Of a DNA stretch of 64,000 nt, positions 17,962 through 27,075 are shown piece by piece. The notes beneath the pieces were generated by a model. It was given only the letters and a program-made list of their open reading frames with translations, made no database searches and was not told the DNA's origin. The stretch is from Streptomyces caelestis (GTDB lineage Bacteria; Actinomycetota; Actinomycetes; Streptomycetales; Streptomycetaceae): assembly GCF_001279005.1 (NCBI RefSeq), contig NZ_LGCN01000154.1, positions 62,001 through 126,000 of the forward strand, read 5' to 3'. Each line of letters opens with the position of its first letter. Position 1 is the stretch's first letter. The position numbers and the translations under genes were made by a program.

Positions 17962-18464
17962 TCACTTCGGCCGGGCGGAGTTGCGGACGACGTCGACGAA
18001 GTCGATCCGGGGAAGACCGGGGACGAAGTGCTCGAGGACGTCCGCGTTCACCGTGCCGAAGGCGCCGTCCGGGCGGTGCCTGAAGCCGTCGGTGAAGGCC
18101 TGGAGGATCTGCCGCCTGAAGTCCGGGTGGGGATGACCTCGCCGGTCCGCGCCCGGATGATGCCGCCGAGGCGCGGGCCGGGCACGTCGGTCGCGACGCC
18201 CGCGGTGGTGACGGCGGTTCCAGGCGTCGGTCCGTAGAGGATCTCCGGGGTGGTGCGCGGGGCGTCGGCCGTCCACACCTGCTCCGCGTCCCCCTCGGAC
18301 AGCCCGTGGCTCAGCGGGAACGCGCGTGCCCGGTCGGCGCCGTACCGGTCGGCCCCGCTGAAGAACTCCGCGGGGCCGGAGAGATCCAGCATCTTCACGC
18401 CGTCGAGGACCGGTGCTCCGACCGTGTGTGCTTTCGGCGCCGTCCGAACGACCGGGCCGCGCTA
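17962..18464 (-). pseudogene. Chimeric relic: GlxA-type N-terminus joined to HD-domain C-terminus
   Basis: From about 18440 the frame reads HTVGAPVLDGVKMLDLSGPAEFFSGADRYGAD, the start of a DJ-1/PfpI-AraC (GlxA) regulator. At about 18332 it switches without a stop to RARAFPLSHGLSEGDAEQVWTADAPRTTPEI and TAGVATDVPGPRLGGI, the middle of an HD-domain (cyanamide hydratase-like) protein. A frameshift near 18130-18150 then moves the homology to HPHPDFRRQILQAFTDGFRHRPDGAFGTVNADVLEHFVPG, which ends normally at 17962. Two unrelated genes have been fused by a deletion and one has a further frameshift. Confidence 0.6.
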
Positions 18465-19292
18465 GGACCTGATGAACTCCAGGATGTCGCGGTTGAGGAC
18501 GTCCGGATGGGTCGCCAGCATGCCGTGGGGGTACCCCTCGTAGGACTTCAGGGTGCCGTTCTTGAGCAGCTTGACCGTCAACGGGGCGGAGTCCTCGTAG
18601 GGGACGACCTGGTCGCCGGTGCCGTGCGCGACGAGGACCGGGACGTCGATCCGCCGGAGGTCCTCGGTGAAGTCGGTCTCCGAGAACGCCTTGATGCACT
18701 CGTAGTGGGCGTTGGCCGCCCCCATCATGCCCTGCCGCCACCAGTTGTCGATCAACCCCTGGGAGACCTCCGCGCCGGGCCGGTTGAATCCGTAGAACGG
18801 GCCCGACGGCACGTCGATGAAGAACTGCGCGCGGTTGGCGGCCAGGGCCGCGCGGAACCCGTCGAAGACGTCGATCGGCAGACCGCCGGGATTGCTCTCG
18901 GACTTGACCATGACCGGGGGAACCGCGCCGACCAGCACCGCCTTCGCGACCCTGCCGGGCTCGGCCCGCGCGACGTACCGCGCGACCTCTCCGCCGCCGG
19001 TCGAGTGTCCGACGTGTACGGCCCCTCGGAGATCGAGGGCTCCGGTCAGCGCCGCCACGTCCGCGGCGTAGGTGTCCATCTCATGGCCGGTCGAGGTCTG
19101 ACTGGAGCGCCCGTGACCACGTCGGTCGTGCGCGATCACGCGATAGCCGTGGGAGAGGAAGAACAGCATCTGGTTGTCCCAGTCGTCGGCACTGAGCGGC
19201 CAGCCGTGGTGGAAGACGATCGGCTGTCCGTCGCGCGGACCCCAGTCCTTGTAGAAGATGACCGTGCCGTCGGGGGTGGTGACCGTGCCCAT
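18462..19292 (-). CDS. Alpha/beta hydrolase, cofactor-free chloroperoxidase type
   Basis: 276 aa from ATG 19292 behind GGAGGGA; this equals the usual length of the family. Motifs: [16 protein letters not shown] (oxyanion region), nucleophile Ser in GHSTGG, Asp in [12 protein letters not shown], and His in YPHGM near the C-terminus. The wording is that of non-heme chloro/bromoperoxidases, which are alpha/beta hydrolases with perhydrolase side activity; the in vivo substrate is usually unknown. The annotated upstream frame (from 19358) adds a non-homologous leader and is rejected. Confidence 0.9.
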   Translation of the reverse strand: MGTVTTPDGTVIFYKDWGPRDGQPIVFHHGWPLSADDWDNQMLFFLSHGYRVIAHDRRGHGRSSQTSTGHEMDTYAADVAALTGALDLRGAVHVGHSTGGGEVARYVARAEPGRVAKAVLVGAVPPVMVKSESNPGGLPIDVFDGFRAALAANRAQFFIDVPSGPFYGFNRPGAEVSQGLIDNWWRQGMMGAANAHYECIKAFSETDFTEDLRRIDVPVLVAHGTGDQVVPYEDSAPLTVKLLKNGTLKSYEGYPHGMLATHPDVLNRDILEFIRS

Positions 19293-19395
19293 GGATGATC
19301 CCTCCGCGTGATCCGTACCGACGGCACTCACCCTACGCTCCGGCTCGGCGCGCCTCATCTCCTGAATGTCCGCTGAGGGATGACCGGACGCGTCT

Positions 19396-19401
19396 TATGG
19401 T
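19396..19401 (+). promoter_or_regulatory. -10 element of a likely leaderless promoter
   Basis: TATGGT fits TANNNT and lies exactly six bases before the ATG at 19408, with no Shine-Dalgarno sequence in between. Same geometry as the site at 16734. Confidence 0.4.
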
Positions 19402-19407
19402 GGTTCG

Positions 19408-20019
19408 ATGCCGCTTGTTACCAGATGGGCCCTCCTGTCCTCGGGATGTGCGCCCGTCCTGTTGATCGGGGGCTGGACGACCGCGGCGTCGCTGGAGGGA
19501 CCCGCCTACGACCCCGTCACTCAGACGATCAGCGTCCTGGCGGCCTACGGAGCCGCGGGGTCCTGGGTGATGACCGTCGCGCTGCTGGCGCTGGGCGCCT
19601 GCCATCTGCTCACCGCCTGGGGGCTGCGGGCGGCGGCGACGGCCGGACGCGTGGCGCTGGCCGGCGGCGGAGTGGCGGCGCTGGTGGTGGCGCTGCTGCC
19701 GGTGCCGAGCAGTGGAGGGTCCCTGCGGCACGGTTCGGTGGCCGCCGTCGGATTCGCGCTGCTGGCCCTGTGGCCGCTGCTGGCCACCGGCGGAGGCGCC
19801 GCTCCATGGGCGCTGCGGCCGGCGGTCTCGGCCGCGGCGACCGCCTTGATGCTCGTCGGCGCCGTGTGGTTCCTCGTCGAGACGCACCGTCAGGGGGCGG
19901 CCGGTGTCGCGGAACGCGTGGTGACGACCCTTCAGTCCCTGTGGCCCTTCGTGGTCGTCACCTCCTGCCTCCGTCATGCCGCAGGCGGCGACGAGCCGCC
20001 CGCGGGCCGGACGGGTTGA
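19408..20019 (+). CDS. DUF998-like membrane protein
   Basis: 203 aa with about six transmembrane segments. The N-terminal part WALLSSGCAPVLLIGGWTTAASLEGPAYDPVTQTISVLAAYGA matches the DUF998 pattern, where a conserved Asp-Pro/Ser-X-Leu segment follows the first helix. Function unknown. It appears to be read from a leaderless promoter. The C-terminal tail is short and polar (GGDEPPAGRTG). Confidence 0.75.
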   Translation: MPLVTRWALLSSGCAPVLLIGGWTTAASLEGPAYDPVTQTISVLAAYGAAGSWVMTVALLALGACHLLTAWGLRAAATAGRVALAGGGVAALVVALLPVPSSGGSLRHGSVAAVGFALLALWPLLATGGGAAPWALRPAVSAAATALMLVGAVWFLVETHRQGAAGVAERVVTTLQSLWPFVVVTSCLRHAAGGDEPPAGRTG

Positions 20020-20165
20020 CGGAGGCCGGTGAGGCGCGGGCCGGTGCGACGGCGTGCGGGCGTCGACGGCGAACAGACCGTCGAAGGCGAGTACGAGGCG
20101 GCGGCGCCGGGTCCGCAGCTGCCGGTCCGGCACGGTGCCGCCGTCCGGTGGGCGCCGCCGAGCGG

Positions 20166-20333
20166 CGGCTCGGCCCCCGCACCCGGGAGCGGCTGACCGA
20201 GGCGCTGCCCGCGGCGGCCCTGGACCTCACCGCGGACGACCTCGCGGAGATCGAGAAGGCGGTGCCGCCGGGCGCCGCCCGCGGCGACCGCTGTCCGCCC
20301 GCTTTCATGGCCGGTCTCGGGGTGGGCAACTGA
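20166..20333 (+). pseudogene. Aldo/keto reductase C-terminal relic
   Basis: The frame ending at the TGA 20331-20333 reads GPRTRERLTEALPAAALDLTADDLAEIEKAVPPGAARGDRCPPAFMAGL. This is the C-terminal block of aldo/keto reductases (the IPGARTREQL...L...E...A..GDRYP pattern). Nothing upstream encodes the barrel or its catalytic Tyr, so only about 55 residues remain. Confidence 0.6.
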
Positions 20334-20398
20334 GCCGGGCGACTCCCGCCCGAGCGGCCTGACGGCACGGCCGGCGCGGTACGGCGCGCTCCCGGCGC

Positions 20399-20436
20399 GC
20401 CCGGGTCTGCGGCGGAATCCGCCCGCAGACCCGGGC
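20399..20436. terminator. Strong hairpin after the reductase relic
   Basis: GCCCGGGTCTGCG at 20399 pairs with CGCAGACCCGGGC ending at 20436, with a short inner stem. No T-run follows. It could end transcription from the DUF998 side. Confidence 0.5.
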
Positions 20437-20731
20437 CGCCGCATCGCCCTCGCCTTCGGTTGCTCCTTCACGCTCCTCGCGGTGGTGCGCGCGGGCCTGC
20501 CCCCAAGGCCGCGATCGGAGTGGCGCCGGCCGCCGGCACGGTCTCCATCGCGGTGAGGGAACCGGGCGACAACGCGATCATCGCCCTGACGCCGGGCGCG
20601 ATGGACGCGCAGCTGTCGGACGGGCTGTTCCGATCGGCGGCTTCGCCGTGGCGTTCGCGGTCACCACGCCGGTGAACAAGTGGATGACCGGCCGCGGCAA
20701 GGGCCACGCCGTCGCCCACGCGCACCCCTGA
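20437..20731 (+). pseudogene. DUF4396 membrane protein relic, frameshifted
   Basis: Three frames in succession give one family: RRIALAFGCSFTLLAVVRAGL, then TVSIAVREPGDNAIIALTPGAMDAQLSDGLF, then GGFAVAFAVTTPVNKWMTGRGKGHAVAHAH and a stop at 20729-20731. These fit consecutive parts of DUF4396 membrane proteins. Two frame changes and a missing 5' half make it a pseudogene. Confidence 0.6.
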
Positions 20732-20743
20732 CCGCGGACTGTC

Positions 20744-20956
20744 TCAGGGCTCGCGGTCCAGGACGCGGCGGGCCGCCTCGGCCTCCGCCGCCGACGGGGA
20801 CAACTCGTCGAGGGAGTCGAGCTCGGTGTCGGCCTCCAGCTCCCGCTCCCAGGCCGCCGCCAGCCGTTCCTGCTCCTCGCGGGGCCTGTTGCCGACGACG
20901 TCCCGGTGGTGAGGGTCCAGGGCCGTGAGGAACCGTTCGACCGGATCCATGGGCAT
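20744..20956 (-). CDS. Small acidic hypothetical protein
   Basis: 70 aa from ATG 20956 with AAGGAG at proper spacing. Sequence MPMDPVERFLTALDPHHRDVVGNRPREEQERLAAAWERELEADTEL is rich in Glu, Asp and Arg and predicted to be mostly helical; no membrane segment or signal. I do not recognise a family. The good ribosome site and protein-like composition support a real gene. Confidence 0.6.
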   Translation of the reverse strand: MPMDPVERFLTALDPHHRDVVGNRPREEQERLAAAWERELEADTELDSLDELSPSAAEAEAARRVLDREP

Positions 20957-21166
20957 GCCGTGCTCCTTGTCGCTCGAAAGGGGCCGCGCTACCGGTCCAG
21001 GATGGCCAGCCCGCCCCGGGGCGGCGGCCCGACACGGCCTGCGGCCACCCTGATGGCCCCGCTCCGCGGCGGCGCCCGTCCCGGGGGAGGAGGACCCCGA
21101 GGCCCGTTGTCAGAGACCTCCTCTACAGTTCCCGTCACTTGATCACTGCGGGTGCGGGAGGCACGC

Positions 21167-22021
21167 ATGGGGTGGGTGTCGGCCGGCGGCTACGAAGTCG
21201 CCCTCGACGACGGCAAGGTGGTGTGCCGCAACGCGGCCGGACGGCGGCTGAAGTCCGTGCCGCCCAAGATCGCCGACGATCCGGCGGTGGTGGGGCTGCG
21301 CCAGCTCACCGAGTGGCTGGAGCGGCATGAACGGCAGTGCCTGGCCGATGTGGAGCGGTGGATGGTGCGCTCGCTGCCGGTGCCGTTCGAGGTCCTGGCG
21401 CGGGTGTGGCCGGACCCCGCCTGGCAGGCCGCCCTCCGCGACGTGGTGGTCACCGGCGCGGACGGCACGGTGGCCGGATTCCTGCGGGACGCCGACCCCG
21501 AGCGCGGCCTCGGCCTGGTCGACCTCGACGGCGACACCGTCCGGCTCACCCCCGGCCTGGTCCGCCTGCCGCACCCCGTGCTCCTCGACGATCTGGAGGA
21601 GCTGCGGGAGTTCGCCGTCGAACTCGGCGTCGAACAGCGCGCCCCGCAGCTGTTCCGCGAGGTGTGGCACCGGCCCGCGGCATTCGACGCCGAGGCCCTC
21701 TCCGTCGAGGACTACGCGGGCGGCGCCTTCAAGGAGCTGAGGTTCCTGCACGGCCGCGCGACCCAGCTGGGCTACCGCGTGCGCGGCGGCCACGCCGTGT
21801 GCTCCGTCGTGGAGGACGGCCGCGCCGTCGAGGCCCGGGTGTGGGTCGGCGACTACGACGGCTACGAGGAGACGGAGACCGGCCCCCTGGTCTTCACCGA
21901 CCCGGTCGGCCGGGTGCTGAAGCTCGGCCGGATCGGGCCGGTGGCCTGGTCGGAGGGCATGCGCATGGCGGCCGCGCTGTACGCCGGACGCGACATCGAG
22001 GACGAGGAGCGTGCGGCATGA
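21167..22021 (+). CDS. DUF4132-like protein, first gene of the MoxR-VWA operon
   Basis: 284 aa from ATG 21167, which has GGGAGG seven bases upstream; a GTG at 21152 is less well placed. The protein opens with GWVSAGGYEVALDDGKVVCRNAAGRRLKSVPPKI, then a helical segment (LTEWLERHERQCLADVERWM). The C-terminal half (RAPQLFREVWHRPA, GGAFKELRFLHGRATQLGYRVRGG, FTDPVGRVLKLGRIGPVAWSEGMRMAAAL) resembles the DUF4132 domain found in YehI/MolR-type proteins. It is the leading gene of a five-gene chain and overlaps the next gene by ATGA. Function unknown; its partners suggest a substrate or adaptor role in a MoxR-driven complex. Confidence 0.7.
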   Translation: MGWVSAGGYEVALDDGKVVCRNAAGRRLKSVPPKIADDPAVVGLRQLTEWLERHERQCLADVERWMVRSLPVPFEVLARVWPDPAWQAALRDVVVTGADGTVAGFLRDADPERGLGLVDLDGDTVRLTPGLVRLPHPVLLDDLEELREFAVELGVEQRAPQLFREVWHRPAAFDAEALSVEDYAGGAFKELRFLHGRATQLGYRVRGGHAVCSVVEDGRAVEARVWVGDYDGYEETETGPLVFTDPVGRVLKLGRIGPVAWSEGMRMAAALYAGRDIEDEERAA

Positions 22022-25000
22022 CGACCCACGACGGATTCACGTACGACGAGACCACCTCCGCCGCGCTGCTCGACGCCGGCGCCGTACTGCCCCCGGGCAC
22101 CACCGACCGGGAGGACGCCGACGTCCTCACCGTCCGCACGTACACGCACACCGCGCTGGACGGGCGGAAGGTCGTGCGGCTGGTGCCGGGCACGCTGGGC
22201 GAGGCGGAGGACCTCGCCCTGGACTTCCTCGGACTGGTCCGCGAGCCGGAGACCCGAGAGGTCGGGCAGGTGCGCCGGGAGACCCTCGGCTTCCCCGCGT
22301 GGGCGCTGGTCAACGACCCGGCGAACGGGCACCACGCGCTGGCGCTGGTCAAGGACGTCGAGCGGCTCGCCCGGCAGGCCAAGTCCCGTCCCGGCAACGC
22401 CAAGGACGGCTTCGAGGCGCTCGGTGAACGGCTCGGCCGGGCCGTGCCGCACTTCCTGCCCACCTTCTACGAGCAGGCCGCCCGCGTCTTCCTCCAGCAC
22501 GAGAACACCACCTACGCGGCGGCGTTCTTCGGCAAGGCCCGCGACGCGGAGCGGGTGCACGCGCTGACCGTGGACGAGGAGCGGCAGCGGGCCGTGTTCC
22601 TGGAGTTCGCCTTCGCCGGGGCCCTGACGGTCAAGGCGCTCAAGGAGCACGTGAAGGCGCTCGCGGCGCGGCTCACCCCGGCCGACGCCTGGGCGCAGTT
22701 CCGGCAGCTGACGGTGGAACGCTGCGCGGCCGGCATGCCGCCGTACGCGTCACTGCCGCAGGACGCCCGCGCCCTGATCAAGGCCGCCGGCCTGGACCGG
22801 GTCACCGAGGAGTGCGCCCTGGTCGCGGACCTCCTCGCGTCGCCCGCGGCGGTCCGGGCCCCCGCGTCCTTCTGGAACGCCTACCGGGCGACCCTCGTCC
22901 TCCTCGCCGGACGGCGGCCCGACGTACGCGGCCGGCTGCTGGAGATCATGCCGGCCGGTCTCGGCCGCTCCACCGAGGACGACGAGTCCTGGCTGGCGCT
23001 GCTCGCCGAGACCGGCGCCGACCGGCTGCTCACGGGCGAGGACGGGGAGACGGACGCGGTCGACGCGGCGGACTGGCTCACCCGCTGGGCCCTGCACCGC
23101 AAGCACGGCGGCACGGTCGGCGACCGCTCGCCCGCCACCCTCGCGCTCGTGGAGCGCATGGCCGCGCGCCTGCGCGACCAGGGCCGCCCCGTCGACCTCT
23201 TCACCGGCCGCTGGCACGCCGGCGCCGACCTCGACCTGCTGGACCTGTGCGTGGCCCAGGACGTGCCGCTGGCCCGGCCCGGGGCCGGCACGGACGTCCA
23301 CCTCGACCTCGGCCGGTGGCTGGAGGACACCCGATCCGGGCGGCGCGACCTGACGGCCGTCGCGGCGGACCGGCACGGCCGCCGCATGCTCTACGACGCC
23401 GTCGGCGACCACCACCGCCGGCACACCCGCCGAGGAACGCCGGAGGGAATCGCCGGCCACCCCGTGCTCGCCGACGTGCTCCGCGAGTGGCTCGACGACG
23501 CCGCCGGCGAGCTGCACCGTGCGGCCGGCCTGGCGGCCGCACGCGCGGCGCTCGAGCGGCTGAGCCCGTTCCGCGCGATCGCCGCACGGATCAGCCCGGG
23601 GGCCGTCGCCCGGGCCGCCGCGCTCGACATCGCACCGCTGCTCGGCAACACCCTGCGCGCCGGAATCCCGGACGAACTGGGCTGGCCCGCCCTCGACGAG
23701 GCGCTGCGCCGGCTCGACGCCGAGACCCGGCGCGACAGCGAGGACACCCTCGCCGTCCACGAGGCCTGGCCGGCCCTGATCCTCTCCCGACGGCACAAGG
23801 CGATCGTCGTGGGACCGCAGGACGTCCTGCTGGAGCACGACCTGCGGCTGCCGGTCGAACTCGGCCGCTGGCAGCGCCCGTCGTTCCGCTACACGGACGG
23901 CGAACTGCTGGTGATGTGGCGGCACGACGGCAAGCAGTACGGCTACTGGTCGGCCCGCCCCACCGAGGTGTTCCCGCTCGGCGGCGAACAGCTCCCCCAC
24001 TGGTACGGCAGCGGTGACGCCGGCGAGACCTCGATCCCGCTGCCGGACGGCGGACGGGCCACCGGCGGACGCGCCCTGCACGCCGGCGACACGGTCCTGC
24101 CGCCCGCGCGCCGCATCCTCGGGGACGGCACCTCGTACTGGCGCCAGGGACGACAGGGGACGCGGCAGGTGTGGCTCGAGTACGACCCGGCCACCGGCAC
24201 GCACGGGCGTGCCTCGCTGCCCGCCCTCCTGCGCTCCGGCATCCGCGACGACGCCACCCTGCTCCCGCAGCACTGCGCGGTGCTGCCCCTGCAACCCGGC
24301 CTGGAAAACAGCCCGTTCGGCACGGACGGCACGGTCCTCGGCCGCTGGGTGCGCACCGAGGGCGACGGCGACGAGGCCCGCACCACCGTCGGCACGCCGG
24401 ACGGCCGGACCGTCACCCTGCCGACGGCGCACGGACGGATACCGGGCGTCGCGATCGGCGCGCTGCGGCTGCCCGGCGGCGTCGCGCCCGTCGTCGTCGC
24501 CCACCACCGACAGATCGCCCTGTACGCGACCGACGACACCGCCGCCCTGCGGGAACTGGGCCGGCTGACACCGCTGGAGCGCGGCGGCGAGTTCGCCGCC
24601 GGCACGCGACTCGTGCCGCCGGTCGACTTCTGGCACGCGCTGCGGCCACGCGACGAGAACGCCTCGGCGCTCCTGCGGACACTGAGCGACGAACAGGCCG
24701 GGGAACTGCTGCGCGCCGGGGCCGAGGCACTGGCCGAGCGGCAGGCGAGGATCGCGGCGGCGGGGGAGCGGGCCGACTCCCCGCAGGCCACCGGGGGGCG
24801 GAACCCCGCGGGGGCCACCACCGGCGAACCCGCCGTCCCCACCGCCGACACGGTGGTGCGGGAGGCCGTCTCCCGCTCCCTGCCCGCCCTCACCGAACCG
24901 CACCTGCTCAAGGGCGTCGCCGCCCTCGTGCACGCGGTGCTGCGCCTGGCGGCGTCCGTCGCCGCCTTCGTCACGCCCCCGGTCGAGCGGCCCAGGACCG

Positions 25001-27075
25001 AACGCAGGCGCACCGAGGGCATGTTCGCCGACTACAGCCCCGAGGACGGCGACGAACAGACCCTGCGGGAGGCGACCTCCGGTCTCGCCGACCTGCACGG
25101 CTGGTGGGGCGGCGAACGGAACTGGAGCACGCTGCGCCAGATCCGCGCCGTGAACCACGTCCTGTCCGGCAGGCCCGCCGACGGCAGGCCCCTGCCCGCG
25201 TCGTCCCGGTCCACCGGGGCCGCCGACGGGTGGCGCAGCGACGAGTTCACCGTCCCCGGTATCGGCGCGGTGTGGCCCTGCGTGCTCGACGCGCTGCGCC
25301 CGCTCGCCTACCGCGCCGCCTCGCCCACCCTGACGGAGCCGCACCGCCGGGCGTTGCTCCTGCTGTTCGAGGCGATCACGGAGGGCCCGCTGGCCGCGCC
25401 CGGGGGCGCGCTGCGCGAGGTGGTGCTGAGCGAGCCGCACGACAAGCAGGAACGCGTCGGCCAGGTGCTGCGCCGGGAGGGCCGCACCGTCGTCGTCATC
25501 GGCGGCCGGAACGTCGACCACCGCACCGGGCGGGTCGGCTGGCTCGCCCTGGACCACGATCCGGCCGGCGTCTTCGGCGCCGTCGCACACTTCACGCTGG
25601 AGCGGGAGACCGCGCACCCGCCGGTGTTCCCGGCCGAGGCGCTGGCCGCCGTGACCGCCCTGATCCGGGACAAGGGCGCCGCGCCCTGGCAGCCGGAAGC
25701 GCCCGCCGCCCTGGCCGCCGCGACGAGGGACGGGCTGGGCCCGGTACAGGCGGCCCTGCTGCTCGCAGGGAAGCCGTCCCAGCTCACCGACGAGGTGATC
25801 GCCGCCACCGGTCTGAAGCCGCGCCAGAAGCAGCTCGGCGACGCGCTGCTGGGCTCGCTGGAGCCCGGCGACCGGCTGGCGCTCATCGGCGCGCTGCTCC
25901 CCGAGAACCCCGCCGACCTGTGGACCGCCGGACCGGACACGGACGCGGCGGGCCGCGTGTGGGCCGAGCGCCTCGACGGGGTCGTGCGCCTGCCCGAGGA
26001 CCTCGCCGGAGAGCTCTCCCTGGCAGGGCTGACCACCGGCTCCGCCGAGGAGGTGCTCAACCCGCACCGCACCCCCTGGATCAGCCGCACCACCGTGCAG
26101 CGGCCCGACAAGGACGGCGACCTCGTACCGGACGACCCCCGGGCCCTGCCCGGCCGGTACCACCTGACGCGCGCCGTGACCGCCCTGGCCGGGCTCGCCT
26201 ACTCCCTGCCGTACGGACACCCCCTGCGTGCCGTCCTGCCCGAAGGGCTCACCGCGCTGCGCCGCCGCGTCGCGGACCCCGGACTGCTGCTCGACCTCGA
26301 CCTGGAGTGGACCGAGAAGGGCACGCCGACCGCCGCCGAGCTGCGCAAGGCGTACGGACTGCCCGCCACCGGCGGCGCCGACGCGCACGGACTGACACCC
26401 GTCGGCGAGGCGCTGGTGCTGCGTCCCTGGTACGGGGACCAGGAGGCCGTCCTGGTCCGCACGAGCGCCCTCACCGCGGTGGACGACCCCCTGTTCGGAC
26501 TGATCGAGGGGCTCGTCGGACCCGGACGGTACGACGGCGCGCAGGCGCTGCGGACGATCCTGGGCGACGAACTCGCCCGCGCCCTCGCGGCCGGAACGGA
26601 TCCCGCGGGGCCCACCGGCTACGCCCAGGACCCGACCCTGAGCGTGCCCGGCCTGGTCGCCGAGGTCGCCGGGACCCACGGGCTGGGCGAGGACGCGGCG
26701 GCGCTCTACCTGCAACTGCTGGCCCTGCCCGACCCGACGGACCACAACCGCGCCCGCTGGACGGGCTGGAAGCCCGCCCGCGCGAAGAAGGCCCGCGCCG
26801 AACTGGCCGCCACCGCTCTGGTCGTCGAGGCGAAGCGGGCCCGCGCCGGACGCACCCTCTTCCTGCCGTGCGGCTGGCTCGACCTGAAGTCCCCCGGCCG
26901 GCCGGTGGAGATCTGGAAGCGGGGCCTCTACCCGGTCCACGACCGCTCCAGCGCGGTGCCGCTGCTGCCGGTGCCCGAACTGTTCGCGCGCGCCTGGGAC
27001 CGCGTCCGCGCCGGCGACGCACCCGCCTACGAGGAACTCACCACCCGCGCCACCCGCAAGGGCCGCCGCCGATGA
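22018..27075 (+). CDS. 1685-aa protein of unknown family in the MoxR-VWA operon
   Basis: Starts at ATG 22018, overlapping the upstream stop as ATGA. No signal peptide or membrane segment. The first about 250 residues are rich in helical, TPR-like stretches (FYEQAARVFLQHENTTYAAAFFGKARDAERVHAL). The middle (about 600-870) is beta-rich with repeated Trp/Tyr/Gly strands (FRYTDGELLVMWRHDGKQYGYWSARP, LPHWYGSGD). A Pro/Ala/Thr-rich linker lies near 925-945. The C-terminal third contains LLLDLDLEWTEKGTPTAAELRKAYGLP and GWLDLKSPGRPVEIWKRGLYPVHDR. I recognise no family and see no enzyme motif. Size and position suggest a large scaffold or target-recognition subunit acting with the MoxR ATPase and VWA protein. 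Confidence 0.85.
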   Translation: MTTHDGFTYDETTSAALLDAGAVLPPGTTDREDADVLTVRTYTHTALDGRKVVRLVPGTLGEAEDLALDFLGLVREPETREVGQVRRETLGFPAWALVNDPANGHHALALVKDVERLARQAKSRPGNAKDGFEALGERLGRAVPHFLPTFYEQAARVFLQHENTTYAAAFFGKARDAERVHALTVDEERQRAVFLEFAFAGALTVKALKEHVKALAARLTPADAWAQFRQLTVERCAAGMPPYASLPQDARALIKAAGLDRVTEECALVADLLASPAAVRAPASFWNAYRATLVLLAGRRPDVRGRLLEIMPAGLGRSTEDDESWLALLAETGADRLLTGEDGETDAVDAADWLTRWALHRKHGGTVGDRSPATLALVERMAARLRDQGRPVDLFTGRWHAGADLDLLDLCVAQDVPLARPGAGTDVHLDLGRWLEDTRSGRRDLTAVAADRHGRRMLYDAVGDHHRRHTRRGTPEGIAGHPVLADVLREWLDDAAGELHRAAGLAAARAALERLSPFRAIAARISPGAVARAAALDIAPLLGNTLRAGIPDELGWPALDEALRRLDAETRRDSEDTLAVHEAWPALILSRRHKAIVVGPQDVLLEHDLRLPVELGRWQRPSFRYTDGELLVMWRHDGKQYGYWSARPTEVFPLGGEQLPHWYGSGDAGETSIPLPDGGRATGGRALHAGDTVLPPARRILGDGTSYWRQGRQGTRQVWLEYDPATGTHGRASLPALLRSGIRDDATLLPQHCAVLPLQPGLENSPFGTDGTVLGRWVRTEGDGDEARTTVGTPDGRTVTLPTAHGRIPGVAIGALRLPGGVAPVVVAHHRQIALYATDDTAALRELGRLTPLERGGEFAAGTRLVPPVDFWHALRPRDENASALLRTLSDEQAGELLRAGAEALAERQARIAAAGERADSPQATGGRNPAGATTGEPAVPTADTVVREAVSRSLPALTEPHLLKGVAALVHAVLRLAASVAAFVTPPVERPRTERRRTEGMFADYSPEDGDEQTLREATSGLADLHGWWGGERNWSTLRQIRAVNHVLSGRPADGRPLPASSRSTGAADGWRSDEFTVPGIGAVWPCVLDALRPLAYRAASPTLTEPHRRALLLLFEAITEGPLAAPGGALREVVLSEPHDKQERVGQVLRREGRTVVVIGGRNVDHRTGRVGWLALDHDPAGVFGAVAHFTLERETAHPPVFPAEALAAVTALIRDKGAAPWQPEAPAALAAATRDGLGPVQAALLLAGKPSQLTDEVIAATGLKPRQKQLGDALLGSLEPGDRLALIGALLPENPADLWTAGPDTDAAGRVWAERLDGVVRLPEDLAGELSLAGLTTGSAEEVLNPHRTPWISRTTVQRPDKDGDLVPDDPRALPGRYHLTRAVTALAGLAYSLPYGHPLRAVLPEGLTALRRRVADPGLLLDLDLEWTEKGTPTAAELRKAYGLPATGGADAHGLTPVGEALVLRPWYGDQEAVLVRTSALTAVDDPLFGLIEGLVGPGRYDGAQALRTILGDELARALAAGTDPAGPTGYAQDPTLSVPGLVAEVAGTHGLGEDAAALYLQLLALPDPTDHNRARWTGWKPARAKKARAELAATALVVEAKRARAGRTLFLPCGWLDLKSPGRPVEIWKRGLYPVHDRSSAVPLLPVPELFARAWDRVRAGDAPAYEELTTRATRKGRRR

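Noticed and set aside
21107..21129. TTGTCA and TACAGT as a promoter of the MoxR-VWA operon
   Set aside because: The spacing is only 11 nt, too short for a standard sigma factor pair; left unassigned.
22750..26940. 1396-codon minus-strand frame opposite the 1685-aa gene
   Set aside because: Gln/Gly/Arg-rich shadow without domains; the plus-strand chain has ATGA coupling on both sides.
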